Source of the DNA: Solirubrobacterales bacterium
GTDB taxonomy: Bacteria; Actinomycetota; Thermoleophilia; Solirubrobacterales; Solirubrobacteraceae
Reading direction: 5' to 3'
DNA length: 64,000 nucleotides
NCBI GenBank assembly: GCA_003138355.1
Contig: PLFX01000054.1
Coordinates: 1-64,000 of the forward strand
The notes under the pieces were generated by a model, which did no database searches, was not told the origin of the DNA, and saw only the letters and a program-made list of their open reading frames with translations. A program made the translations under genes and the position numbers. This document shows, one piece after another, positions 6,843-13,352 of this stretch. Each line of letters begins with the position of its first letter. The stretch's first letter is position 1.

Positions 6843-8113
6843 GTGGCGACCTCCCCGCCAAGCGCTAGGTCAGCATGTCGAGCGGCGAGTGCCTCGATGC
6901 GTTCTTCTTCGGCGAGTGAGAGTGTGTCTTGGCTCAAGGGGGCCACGTTCTCCCTACTGGCACTGTTGGCACTGTTGGCACTCTTGGCCTCCTTAACTTC
7001 TTCAAGGGGGCCAAGTAGGCCAAGGGGGCCAAGGGGGCCACTAGGAGAGCGGTTGGCACTCTTGACCGTTTCGGCCGGTAGTTCGCAGGTCCAGCCGGTC
7101 TGTGTCTTGCGTGACCGGACCTTGAGCGCGTTCTTGGCGCGCTTGAGCGTTCGCTCGGAGATTGCGAGATCGTCCGCTCGTCTGGTCAGCTCGGTTGAGA
7201 GAACCGGGCCGTCCGCCAGCTCGACGCGGAGGAAGTCCTCAGCCTCGATGCGGGCTGTGGCGGCGCTGGCGCTCGTCGGGCCTCCGGTTAGGTCGTTGGC
7301 GCTCTGCTCGGCGTAGCCTTGGCGCACGACGATGCTCGTCTCGATCGGGCCGCTCGATCCGTCGATGGTGCGCGGTTCGATCGTGTAGCTGAGCGAGCGC
7401 TGGCGAACGCCGAGGTTGCACTTGACATGAGCAAGAACGCGCCGGCTGCCGTTCTCGCCTTCGGGGTCTTCAGGGTCGCCCGCGAACAGTAGGACGCTGC
7501 GCGCGGCGCCGCCGAATCCGACGCTGCCCGATATGCGCGATAGCGCGTCCTGCTCAACGCTCTTGTTCAGGTGCAAGACGGTCAGCACCGCCATTTGCCG
7601 CTCGTCGGCTAGGTGCATCAGGGGGGCGAGCGCGCGGCGCGTGTCCGCGTCCTTGTGCGTGTTGAGCGCGCCCGAGATCATCGCCACGACGGGATCGAGC
7701 ACGAGAACGCGCGCGTCCGTGTCGGCGATCCAGCTTGCGATCAGCGGCAGGTCGTCGGGAATGCGAATGCTCGGCGTCTGCTCGTCGCCGTGTCGTCCGT
7801 TCTTTGCGACGTGCTCGAACAGGTGGCAGCGCGCCAGGTCAGCGCCTGCGGCCTGGAGTCGCGGCACGAGCGTATGCGCGAGCGAGTCCTCAGCCGAGAC
7901 ATAGGCGACACTGACGGGCTCGCCTTCGAGCGCGCCGGGGAGCTTCCCGCGTGTCGCGCGCGCGCACAGCCCGAGCGCAAGCGTTGACTTGCCCCACCCT
8001 GGACTGCCCGCAACGATGCTGAGCGTTCCAAGTGGGATGAGCCCCGCCCACAGCCAACTGACGGAGGATGGCTCGACCTGATCGGCCGTGACCGAAACGA
8101 TGCGGTTGGTCAT
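6839..8113 (-). CDS. RepA-like AAA_25 ATPase (replicative helicase/primase-helicase type)
   Basis: A 424-residue RecA-fold ATPase. Walker A is GSPGWGKST at residues 36-44; VAYVSAEDS and the hydrophobic run RVLVLDPVVAMI (Walker B, about residue 135) follow, then an HLNKS sensor segment typical of the AAA_25/RepA helicase family. The C-terminal 150 residues hold a probable helix-turn-helix (TRRADDLAISERTLKRAKNAL) and a linker of repeated Gly-Pro-Leu and Ser-Ala-Asn units. It would unwind DNA for the element's own replication. The ATG overlaps the stop of the gene before it. Confidence 0.82.
   Translation of the reverse strand: MTNRIVSVTADQVEPSSVSWLWAGLIPLGTLSIVAGSPGWGKSTLALGLCARATRGKLPGALEGEPVSVAYVSAEDSLAHTLVPRLQAAGADLARCHLFEHVAKNGRHGDEQTPSIRIPDDLPLIASWIADTDARVLVLDPVVAMISGALNTHKDADTRRALAPLMHLADERQMAVLTVLHLNKSVEQDALSRISGSVGFGGAARSVLLFAGDPEDPEGENGSRRVLAHVKCNLGVRQRSLSYTIEPRTIDGSSGPIETSIVVRQGYAEQSANDLTGGPTSASAATARIEAEDFLRVELADGPVLSTELTRRADDLAISERTLKRAKNALKVRSRKTQTGWTCELPAETVKSANRSPSGPLGPLGLLGPLEEVKEAKSANSANSASRENVAPLSQDTLSLAEEERIEALAARHADLALGGEVAT
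6956..7041. repeat. Two clusters of 9-bp tandem repeats inside the RepA-like gene
   Basis: Three near-identical copies of a 9-mer TTGGCACTG occupy 6956-6987. Four copies of a 9-mer GGGGGCCAA (one degenerate) occupy 7003-7041, with single further copies of each near 6934 and 7053. They are in frame and encode a repetitive linker in the ATPase, but the array also looks like replication iterons. Confidence 0.6.
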
Positions 8114-8337
8114 GTCGCCACCGCTTCATCTGGGCGCGGCCAGCGGACTTCGCGACACGCTCCGATCGGCCAGCTTCGCCGAGTCAACTTGCCCATTTGA
8201 ACGGTGGGGGTGCCGTCGATCATGACGACGCGCCGCTCGCGGCCGGCGAGCGTTACGACGCCCTGGTCAAGTTCGCAACTGCCCTCGAAAGTGCGACCGT
8301 CCGTAAGGAGGACGGTCGCGGTTGTTGCCTCGGTCAT
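8110..8337 (-). CDS. Unknown 75-aa protein
   Basis: The ATG at 8337 follows AAGGAG with a 4-nt spacer, which decides the start over an upstream open extension. The 75-residue product looks beta-rich at the N-terminus (TVLLTDGRTFEGSC, GVVTLAGRERRVVM) like a small SH3-like or OB-like fold, and ends acidic. No family recognised. A perfect 10-bp inverted repeat (8293-8302 with 8310-8319) lies inside its first codons and could fold in the mRNA. It overlaps the ATPase gene by 4 nt and likely forms part of the replication module. Confidence 0.6.
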   Translation of the reverse strand: MTEATTATVLLTDGRTFEGSCELDQGVVTLAGRERRVVMIDGTPTVQMGKLTRRSWPIGACREVRWPRPDEAVAT

Positions 8338-8353
8338 GCTGCTCCTTCTAGAT

Positions 8354-8370
8354 GCCGGAACGCTTCCGGC
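8354..8370. other. Small hairpin before the 75-aa gene
   Basis: GCCGGAA pairs with TTCCGGC around a 3-nt loop, immediately upstream of the ribosome-binding site of the 75-aa gene. It could be an operator half-site pair or an mRNA hairpin. Confidence 0.35.
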
Positions 8371-8533
8371 GAGTACGGACGCGCGCGCCGACGTTCGGCA
8401 TCGCACGGTGACCTCCGTGTGAAACGACGATGGCAGCCGGGGAGGGCTACCGAAAGAGATGGCTCAAATGCCCGGAGAAGCAGGCAGGAGCGGAGGGCGC
8501 AGGGATACACCCCAGCGCGAAATGGACTCGCCC

Positions 8534-8704
8534 TCAGTCGGTGCTTGTGTTGCGTCGGCTCGCGACGAGCGGCAGGCAAGCCCAGACGAGCCGGCGCACC
8601 AAGGTCGAGACAGTGACGCCGTCGCGACGCGCTACCTCGCGCAGCGCAGCGACATCATCGACGCGCAGTCGGGCCGTTAGCGGCTCTGTGACAGTTGACG
8701 GCAC
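8534..8704 (-). CDS. Ribbon-helix-helix DNA-binding protein (56 aa)
   Basis: A GTG at 8704 sits 6 nt after a perfect GGAGG and opens a 56-codon frame. The protein begins with a short strand (TEPLTARLRVDDVAALRE), a helix, and a turn-helix DGVTVSTLVRRLVW. This is the CopG/Arc ribbon-helix-helix pattern, in which the strand inserts into the DNA major groove and two helices dimerise. It is probably a small regulator of the element. It is oriented with the replication genes downstream. Confidence 0.68.
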   Translation of the reverse strand: MPSTVTEPLTARLRVDDVAALREVARRDGVTVSTLVRRLVWACLPLVASRRNTSTD

Positions 8705-8944
8705 TGATGGCCTCCGTCGGATAGCGCGCCGTTGAAGGCGCGGAGTGATAAGCGCGCCTCGCGTAAAAGGGTGGGCTCTGGCGCTTGCCCTACCGATACT
8801 CCGGGCGGGACTAGGGCCACTCAGGGCGCATTACAAAGTCAGACAACTGGTTTACAGTCACTCCGTATTATCGTTGCTGGGGTAGACCCCTTCAAGTCCA
8901 CAATGTTAAGAGTGTGTTTTTTAGTCGCCGCATAATGCGCGAAC
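8705..8944. promoter_or_regulatory. AT-richer intergenic region, probable control region
   Basis: These 240 bp carry no convincing gene. The stretch from about 8830 to 8940 is clearly more AT-rich than its surroundings and contains TATTAT- and TTTACA-like words, but I could not place a clear promoter. It lies between the C-terminal-HTH gene and the ribbon-helix-helix gene, a natural place for operators. Confidence 0.35.
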
Positions 8945-9523
8945 TTACGCCGCCCTGTACTTCGCCCGCACCCGTGTCACGTACTGGCGGCTCAGTCCGG
9001 TCTTGTCTGCGATCGAGGCGGCCGACACTTCTGGGTGTGCCGCAACCCACGCCTTCCACTTCGGATCGGCGAAGGGTGGCATCTCGTTCGGTCCCGGTAG
9101 CGGGGACTTCTTCCACGCTTTGATCGCTTCCTCGGCATCGCTGAGGATCGCCTTCTTCGCTGTGTCGCTCTTGGCCTTCGCCAACCTCCGCTTGAACTCG
9201 TCTGCTGAGTGCAGCCGGTAGTCCGACCGGAAGCTCTCGACCTCTTTCGCGCCTCTCGGGTGCTCACCCGCACCGTGCGATGGCTTGCGCCCGCCAAGGC
9301 TGTCGGATGTGTCGCGAGCGATCGGACCTGTTGAGTAGTCCTGGGTACTGTTGACGTGCGACACCGTGTCGAGATGCGCTAGCACGGTACGGAGTCGGGC
9401 TTCGATTTCTTCGGGGGATAGATCGTCAGCGTCCTCGCCTGTCGTCCAGTCCTCAAGGCCGTCCTGTCGCCTAAGCCGACGTGCTCGCCGCGCGTCACAG
9501 TCAAGGTCGATATTCGCACTCAC
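8945..9523 (-). CDS. Unknown protein with C-terminal helix-turn-helix
   Basis: A 192-residue protein. The last 30 residues (HPEVSAASIADKTGLSRQYVTRVRAKYRAA) read as a clear helix-turn-helix whose recognition helix is SRQYVTRVRAK. The N-terminal two thirds are charged, with an acidic segment near residues 28-48 and a Lys-rich region near 110-145, and match nothing I know. A regulator or replication-initiation role for the element is likely. It begins with GTG and has only a weak ribosome site. A possible promoter lies 36-66 bp upstream. Confidence 0.65.
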   Translation of the reverse strand: MSANIDLDCDARRARRLRRQDGLEDWTTGEDADDLSPEEIEARLRTVLAHLDTVSHVNSTQDYSTGPIARDTSDSLGGRKPSHGAGEHPRGAKEVESFRSDYRLHSADEFKRRLAKAKSDTAKKAILSDAEEAIKAWKKSPLPGPNEMPPFADPKWKAWVAAHPEVSAASIADKTGLSRQYVTRVRAKYRAA

Positions 9524-9558
9524 TGTCTCGGTCCTGTCCTTGGTTCGGTGTTTTAGAA

Positions 9559-9589
9559 ATATGCTCGCAGCCCCAAACCTGAAGTCAAC
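9559..9589 (-). promoter_or_regulatory. Possible promoter TTGACT - 19 nt - CATATT
   Basis: On the minus strand a TTGACT box (9584-9589) is followed after 19 nt by CATATT (9559-9564), about 35 nt before the GTG of the HTH protein gene. The spacer is 1-2 nt longer than ideal. Confidence 0.35.
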
Positions 9590-9658
9590 GGCCTACGAAA
9601 AAGATTCTTCGCCGCGCTGTGCGGGGGAACAAGTCCAGCTCGGCCGGATCGGCGTGGC

Positions 9659-9928
9659 TTACTCGACGGAGGCGCCCGAGTCGGGGTCGAGGCCGGCGAA
9701 GAACCCCTGAAGCCGCTTGAGCTGCTCGGTGCGGTGCGCGATCCACTCGGGCGACAGGTCCGGCTCGCGGTGGAGCCTCGCGTCCATGCGCACTCCGCAT
9801 TCATTGAGGGCTGCTCGGGCGTCGTCGCTGTCGGCTATGCGGACCCAACGCTGAGCGTCCGCATCGTTGTCCCGGTCGAGCGCTTCCTCGATGCGGTAGA
9901 CGAGCTGGCCGACCTCCGCGGCACCCAT
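9659..9928 (-). CDS. Unknown 89-aa protein next to the attachment site
   Basis: The reading frame is open back into the tRNA, but that part translates tRNA and terminator sequence, so I place the start at the ATG at 9928. The 89-residue product is helical and charged (VYRIEEALDRDNDADAQRW, EWIAHRTEQLKRLQGFF) with no known motif. It is the gene nearest the tRNA-proximal end, where an integrase often lies, but it has none of the tyrosine-recombinase residues. Confidence 0.5.
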   Translation of the reverse strand: MGAAEVGQLVYRIEEALDRDNDADAQRWVRIADSDDARAALNECGVRMDARLHREPDLSPEWIAHRTEQLKRLQGFFAGLDPDSGASVE

Positions 9929-10040
9929 GCGCGAAGCGTACCCGCTGGCCGCGCCGCCAGACTCGTCCAGCCGCGGCATGTTCGCACTTGCGTTCACACG
10001 TCTGCCGACTGCGAGCGCACCTAGTTGCCGCCCGGAAGCG

Positions 10041-10066
10041 AAAGAGCCCGCATTAGCAGGCTCTTT
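10041..10066 (-). terminator. Rho-independent terminator of tRNA-Met
   Basis: On the minus strand an 11-bp stem (one G-U pair) closes a 4-nt TAAT loop, and its 3' arm ends in TTT followed by CGCTT. It begins 7 nt after the tRNA 3' end. Confidence 0.8.
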
Positions 10067-10072
10067 CTCTGA

Positions 10073-10146
10073 TGCCGGAGGAGGGACTCGAACCCCCGAC
10101 ACGCGGATTATGATTCCGCTGCTCTAACCGACTGAGCTACTCCGGC
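10073..10146 (-). tRNA. tRNA-Met (CAU), elongator type
   Basis: A complete cloverleaf on the minus strand. The acceptor stem GCCGGAG pairs with CTCCGGC and is followed by discriminator A; the D arm is GCTCAGTCGGTTAGAGC. The anticodon stem GCGGA/TCCGC encloses the loop ATCATAA with anticodon CAT, and the T arm contains GTTCGAGTC. CCA is not encoded. It lacks the run of three G-C pairs in the anticodon stem expected of the initiator, so I call it elongator Met; an Ile2 (lysidine) tRNA is the main alternative. Its 3' end faces the phage-like element. Confidence 0.92.
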
Positions 10147-10198
10147 GGGGACGGGAAGTTTAGAGGCCGCTGCGATCGGCGCCCCCGCACAGGACCGG

Positions 10199-10204
10199 TA
10201 GGCT
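10199..10204 (+). promoter_or_regulatory. Candidate -10 TAGGCT for leaderless ftcD
   Basis: TAGGCT lies 8 nt before the GTG at 10213, with no ribosome site between. Confidence 0.4.
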
Positions 10205-10212
10205 GGCACGGT

Positions 10213-11118
10213 GTGAGCGTCGCGTTCGGGGTAGGGGCAGGCACCGCGCGCTCTTCACGGCCGCAGCTGGTTGCGGTGCCCAACGTCTCCGAGGGACGTG
10301 ACGGTGCTGCGCTCGAAGCCATCGGCACAGCCTTCGCGCAGAGCGCGGCGCTACTCGACCGCCACGCCGACCCCGATCACCACCGCGCCGTGTTCACGCT
10401 CGCCGGCGCGCCCGGGCAGCTCGCGCAATCCGTGCTCGCGGGGGCGCGCGAGGCGGTCGCGCGGATCGACCTCAATGAGCCGCGTGGGATGCACCCGCAC
10501 GTTGGAGCCGTCGATGTTGCCCCGATCGTGTACTTCGAGGCGGGGCTGCGCGGCGCGGCCGTTGCGGAGGCGCTGCTGACCGCGGAGCTGCTCGCGCGTG
10601 AGCTCGAGCTGCCCGTGTTCCTTTACGGCGTGCTCGCCGGCGGGCGGACGCGCGCAGAGCTGCGGCGCGGAGGGGTGGCGGCGCTCGCTGAGCGCATCGA
10701 CTCAGGTGAGCTGGCGCCCGACTTCGGTCCGCGGCGCCTTCACCCCACCGCGGGCGCGACGCTCGTCGCTGCGCGGCCGCCGTTGGTTGCTTTCAACGTC
10801 GAGCTCGCGCCGCCGGCTGACCTTGCGACGGCGAAGCGCATCGCCGCGGCGATCCGTGAGCCGGGACGGCTTGTTGCGATCGGCGTCGAACTCGGTTCAC
10901 GCGACGGCACAGCGCAGGTCTCGATGAACGTTGAGGATCCGTACGCGAGGCCGCTGGCCGAAATCGTCGAGCGCATCGCGCGCGAGGCTCCGGTCTCAGC
11001 GGCCGAGATCGTTGGACTCGTCCCGGCTGCTGCGCTCGCGGGCTTCCCGCGCGAAGTCGCGCTACGCGACTTCGATCCCGTACGCCAGCTCGCCGAGAAC
11101 GCACTACGCTTCAATTGA
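10213..11118 (+). CDS. ftcD: Glutamate formimidoyltransferase
   Basis: A 301-residue formiminotransferase-domain protein that transfers a formimino group between formiminoglutamate and tetrahydrofolate in histidine/folate metabolism. The N-terminus carries VAVPNVSEGRD, the family hallmark, then DRHADPDHHRAVFTLAG and the MHPHVGAVDVAPIV segment containing the catalytic His region. The C-terminal subdomain is present, but the cyclodeaminase domain found in the animal bifunctional enzyme is absent. It is the first chromosomal gene after the tRNA-Met and appears to be led by its own leaderless promoter. The GTG start leaves an N-terminal extension of about 20 residues, so the exact start is uncertain. 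Confidence 0.9.
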   Translation: MSVAFGVGAGTARSSRPQLVAVPNVSEGRDGAALEAIGTAFAQSAALLDRHADPDHHRAVFTLAGAPGQLAQSVLAGAREAVARIDLNEPRGMHPHVGAVDVAPIVYFEAGLRGAAVAEALLTAELLARELELPVFLYGVLAGGRTRAELRRGGVAALAERIDSGELAPDFGPRRLHPTAGATLVAARPPLVAFNVELAPPADLATAKRIAAAIREPGRLVAIGVELGSRDGTAQVSMNVEDPYARPLAEIVERIAREAPVSAAEIVGLVPAAALAGFPREVALRDFDPVRQLAENALRFN

Positions 11119-11122
11119 AGCG

Positions 11123-11506
11123 ATGCCCCGGACGAGCAAGCGCAGAAGGCCGACGAAGCACCGCGGCAATGCTGCGGGCGCGATCGAGGCGCGCGGTCGC
11201 ACGGGACGCAAGCCGACAGCGTCCGAAAAGTCCGGTAGCGGGGGGCGCGGCGGGGCCGGGCGCCCGCGCGGCACGAGCACGCCAAGACCGAAGCGCTACG
11301 AGCGCGCGCCGACCTGGAAGGCTGCAGGCCTGAAGGCGGCCGTGGCGGCGATCGTCGTCTACGCGATCTCGACGCTGCTGCTCAAGAAATCGGTGAGCTC
11401 GAACCTGCTCCTGCTCCCGATCGTGGTCGGGATCTACGCGCCGTTGATCTACTACACCGACATGTACATGTACCGCCGCTATCAGCGCAAGCAGGCAGCT
11501 AGGTGA
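11123..11506 (+). CDS. Small membrane protein with basic N-terminus
   Basis: The frame is open further upstream inside ftcD, but the ATG at 11123, four nt past the ftcD stop, is the sensible start. The 127-residue product has an about 70-residue Arg/Lys/Gly-rich, probably disordered cytosolic part and then two membrane helices (about residues 73-90 and 95-112), ending with a short basic tail. Its GTGA junction with the MBL-fold gene indicates coupled translation. No function recognised. Confidence 0.72.
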   Translation: MPRTSKRRRPTKHRGNAAGAIEARGRTGRKPTASEKSGSGGRGGAGRPRGTSTPRPKRYERAPTWKAAGLKAAVAAIVVYAISTLLLKKSVSSNLLLLPIVVGIYAPLIYYTDMYMYRRYQRKQAAR

Positions 11507-12150
11507 GCGTTCCGCTCGACGTCCGAACGTTCACCGTCGGCCCCTTCGCGGAAAACGCGTATGTAGCGCGGACGCACGGCTCGACTGGGGCGCTCCTGAT
11601 CGATCCTGGCGATGAGGCGCCGCGCCTGATCCAAGCGATCGAGGCGCTCGGCGTCACGATCGAGGCGATCCTCGTCACGCACACGCACATCGACCACATT
11701 GGCGCCGTGGCCGCGCTCGCGCAGCACACCGGCGCGCCCGTCTATTGCCCGCAGCTCGAGCGCGAGGACCTCGCCACGGGGATGACACCGCTCGGGGTGG
11801 TCGCGGCACACGAACCCGAGTTCCTCCTGACCGGGGGTGAGCAGCTCGAGCTTGCCGGGCTCGAAGTGACGGTCCACTTCACCCCCGGGCACAGCGCCGG
11901 GCACCTCAGCTACGCGATCCCCGAGACCGCTTCGCTTTTCAGCGGCGACGTTCTGTTCGCGGGCTCGGTTGGTCGCACCGACCTGCCCGGCGGCGACTGG
12001 TCGACGCTGCGCGCATCGATCGCGCAGCTACTCGACGCGTACCCCCCGGAGACGCGCGTATATCCCGGTCACATGTCGGTCACGACGCTTGGGCGCGAGC
12101 GCGAAACGAACCCGTTTCTCGCGGACCTGCGCGCGCCGGCCGCCCGGTGA
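11503..12150 (+). CDS. MBL-fold metallo-hydrolase (glyoxalase II-like)
   Basis: A 215-residue metallo-beta-lactamase-fold enzyme. THTHIDH (about residues 59-65) is the HxHxDH zinc motif; further metal ligands are His in FTPGHSAGHL, Asp in LFSGDVLFAGSVGRTDLPGG and His in VYPGHM. The GRTDLPGG segment places it in the glyoxalase II/rhodanese-associated hydroxyacylglutathione hydrolase-like group common next to hisS-aspS. The true substrate is unknown. It overlaps the gene before it and hisS after it by 4 nt each, so it belongs to one operon. Confidence 0.88.
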   Translation: MSVPLDVRTFTVGPFAENAYVARTHGSTGALLIDPGDEAPRLIQAIEALGVTIEAILVTHTHIDHIGAVAALAQHTGAPVYCPQLEREDLATGMTPLGVVAAHEPEFLLTGGEQLELAGLEVTVHFTPGHSAGHLSYAIPETASLFSGDVLFAGSVGRTDLPGGDWSTLRASIAQLLDAYPPETRVYPGHMSVTTLGRERETNPFLADLRAPAAR

Positions 12151-13352
12151 GCGCGAAGATCGCCGCTCCGCGCGGCACGTTCGACATCCTTCCCGAGCAG
12201 TCCGCCCAGCGTGCACTCGTTGAGCACGCCGCGCGTGAGCTGCTCGAAGCCGCAGGCTACGCGCGCATCGAAACGCCGGCCTTTGAGGCGACCGAGCTCT
12301 TTTCGCGCGGCGTCGGCGAAGCGACGGACATCGTTCAGAAGGAGATGTACAGCTTCGACGATGGGGGAGGGCGCTCCCTGACGCTGCGCCCGGAGGGCAC
12401 CGCGCCCGTGTGCAGGGCATACGTCGAGCACGGCATGCACAAGCTGCCCGCGCCCGTGAAGCTTTACTACCTCGGACCGTTCTTCCGTGCGGAGCGCCCG
12501 CAGAAGGGCCGCTACCGCGAGTTCTGGCAGGTCGGCGCGGAGGTTCTCGGCAGCGATGACCCGGCCGTCGACGCGGAGCTGATCGTCCTCCTGCACGACC
12601 TCCTCAAGCGACTCGGCGCGACGGTCCGCCTACGCCTGTCGAGCCTCGCGAACGCGCAGACTCGAGCCGCATATCGGGAGGAGCTGGCCGCCTACCTGCG
12701 CGCGAACGAGCACGAGCTCTCCGAAACGGTCCGCTCGCGGATCGACCTCAACCCGCTGCGGGCGTTCGACTCAGACGACCTGCGCACGCAGGCCGTGATG
12801 GCAAAAGCGCCGCGGCTGATCGACCGGCTCGACTCCGAAGACGCCAAGCACTTTGCCGAGGTGCGTAGCCTGCTCGAGCTCGCGGGGATTCCGTACGAGA
12901 TCGATTCGACGCTCGTACGCGGTCTCGACTATTACACCCGCACCCTGTTCGAGTTCACGAGCGACGCACTGGGCGCGCAATCGGGTGTTGGTGGCGGCGG
13001 GCGCTACGACGGCCTTGTCGAGCTGATCGGCGGTCCCCCCACGCCGGGGATCGGTTGGGCCGCCGGAATCGAGCGCATCGTCCTCGCCGCACAGGTGAGC
13101 GCCACGCGCGATGTCCCGCCCGACCTCTATGTCGCCCACGAGGGCCGCCGCGCCGACGCGTTCACGCTCACGTTGGCGGCCCGCACCGCCGGCCTGCGCG
13201 CCCAGATGGAGCTCGGCGGACGCTCGCTGAAGGGCCAGCTCAAACACGCCGAACGCATCAGCGCACGCCATCTGGCGATCCTCGACGCGCAGGGGACGCG
13301 CCTCGACGGCAAGCCCGCCGAAGACATCGTCAGGCAGGTGCTCTCGGCGTGA
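12147..13352 (+). CDS. hisS: Histidyl-tRNA synthetase
   Basis: A 401-residue class II synthetase that charges tRNA-His. Visible family blocks are PRGTFDILP at the N-terminus, TLRPEGTAPVCRAY (motif 1/2 region), FRAERPQKGRYREFWQ (motif 2), the histidine-A signature LVRGLDYYTRTLFEF and GGGGRYDGL, and motif 3 PGIGWAAGIERIV. An anticodon-binding domain follows. Length is normal. It starts with GTG overlapping the MBL gene's stop and shares a GTGA junction with aspS, the usual hisS-aspS pairing. Confidence 0.97.
   Translation: MSAKIAAPRGTFDILPEQSAQRALVEHAARELLEAAGYARIETPAFEATELFSRGVGEATDIVQKEMYSFDDGGGRSLTLRPEGTAPVCRAYVEHGMHKLPAPVKLYYLGPFFRAERPQKGRYREFWQVGAEVLGSDDPAVDAELIVLLHDLLKRLGATVRLRLSSLANAQTRAAYREELAAYLRANEHELSETVRSRIDLNPLRAFDSDDLRTQAVMAKAPRLIDRLDSEDAKHFAEVRSLLELAGIPYEIDSTLVRGLDYYTRTLFEFTSDALGAQSGVGGGGRYDGLVELIGGPPTPGIGWAAGIERIVLAAQVSATRDVPPDLYVAHEGRRADAFTLTLAARTAGLRAQMELGGRSLKGQLKHAERISARHLAILDAQGTRLDGKPAEDIVRQVLSA

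Larger units (their letters stand above)
1..10072. mobile_element. Integrated phage-like/satellite-like element, right end at tRNA-Met; left end outside window
   Basis: Almost all genes from 10 kb down to 1.6 kb run leftward in an overlapping series that includes a large terminase, a small terminase-like protein, a RusA-like resolvase, an excisionase-like helix-turn-helix protein and a RepA-like ATPase. Coding sequence stops at the 3' end of a tRNA-Met gene, a classic tyrosine-recombinase attachment site. No integrase, portal, capsid or tail gene is recognisable here. Either they lie left of position 1 or the element lacks them, as phage satellites can. The tRNA 3' end is not repeated inside the window, so the left boundary is not seen. 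That it is integrated is an inference from content and location. Confidence 0.7.

Noticed and set aside
8430-8735. Rightward 101-codon frame over the ribbon-helix-helix gene
   Set aside because: Composition is Arg/Ser/Thr-rich with no motif; the opposite strand has a clear small DNA-binding protein with a GGAGG site.
9929-10102. N-terminal extension of the 89-aa gene reaching into the tRNA
   Set aside because: Those codons translate the tRNA and its terminator, so the later ATG at 9928 is used.
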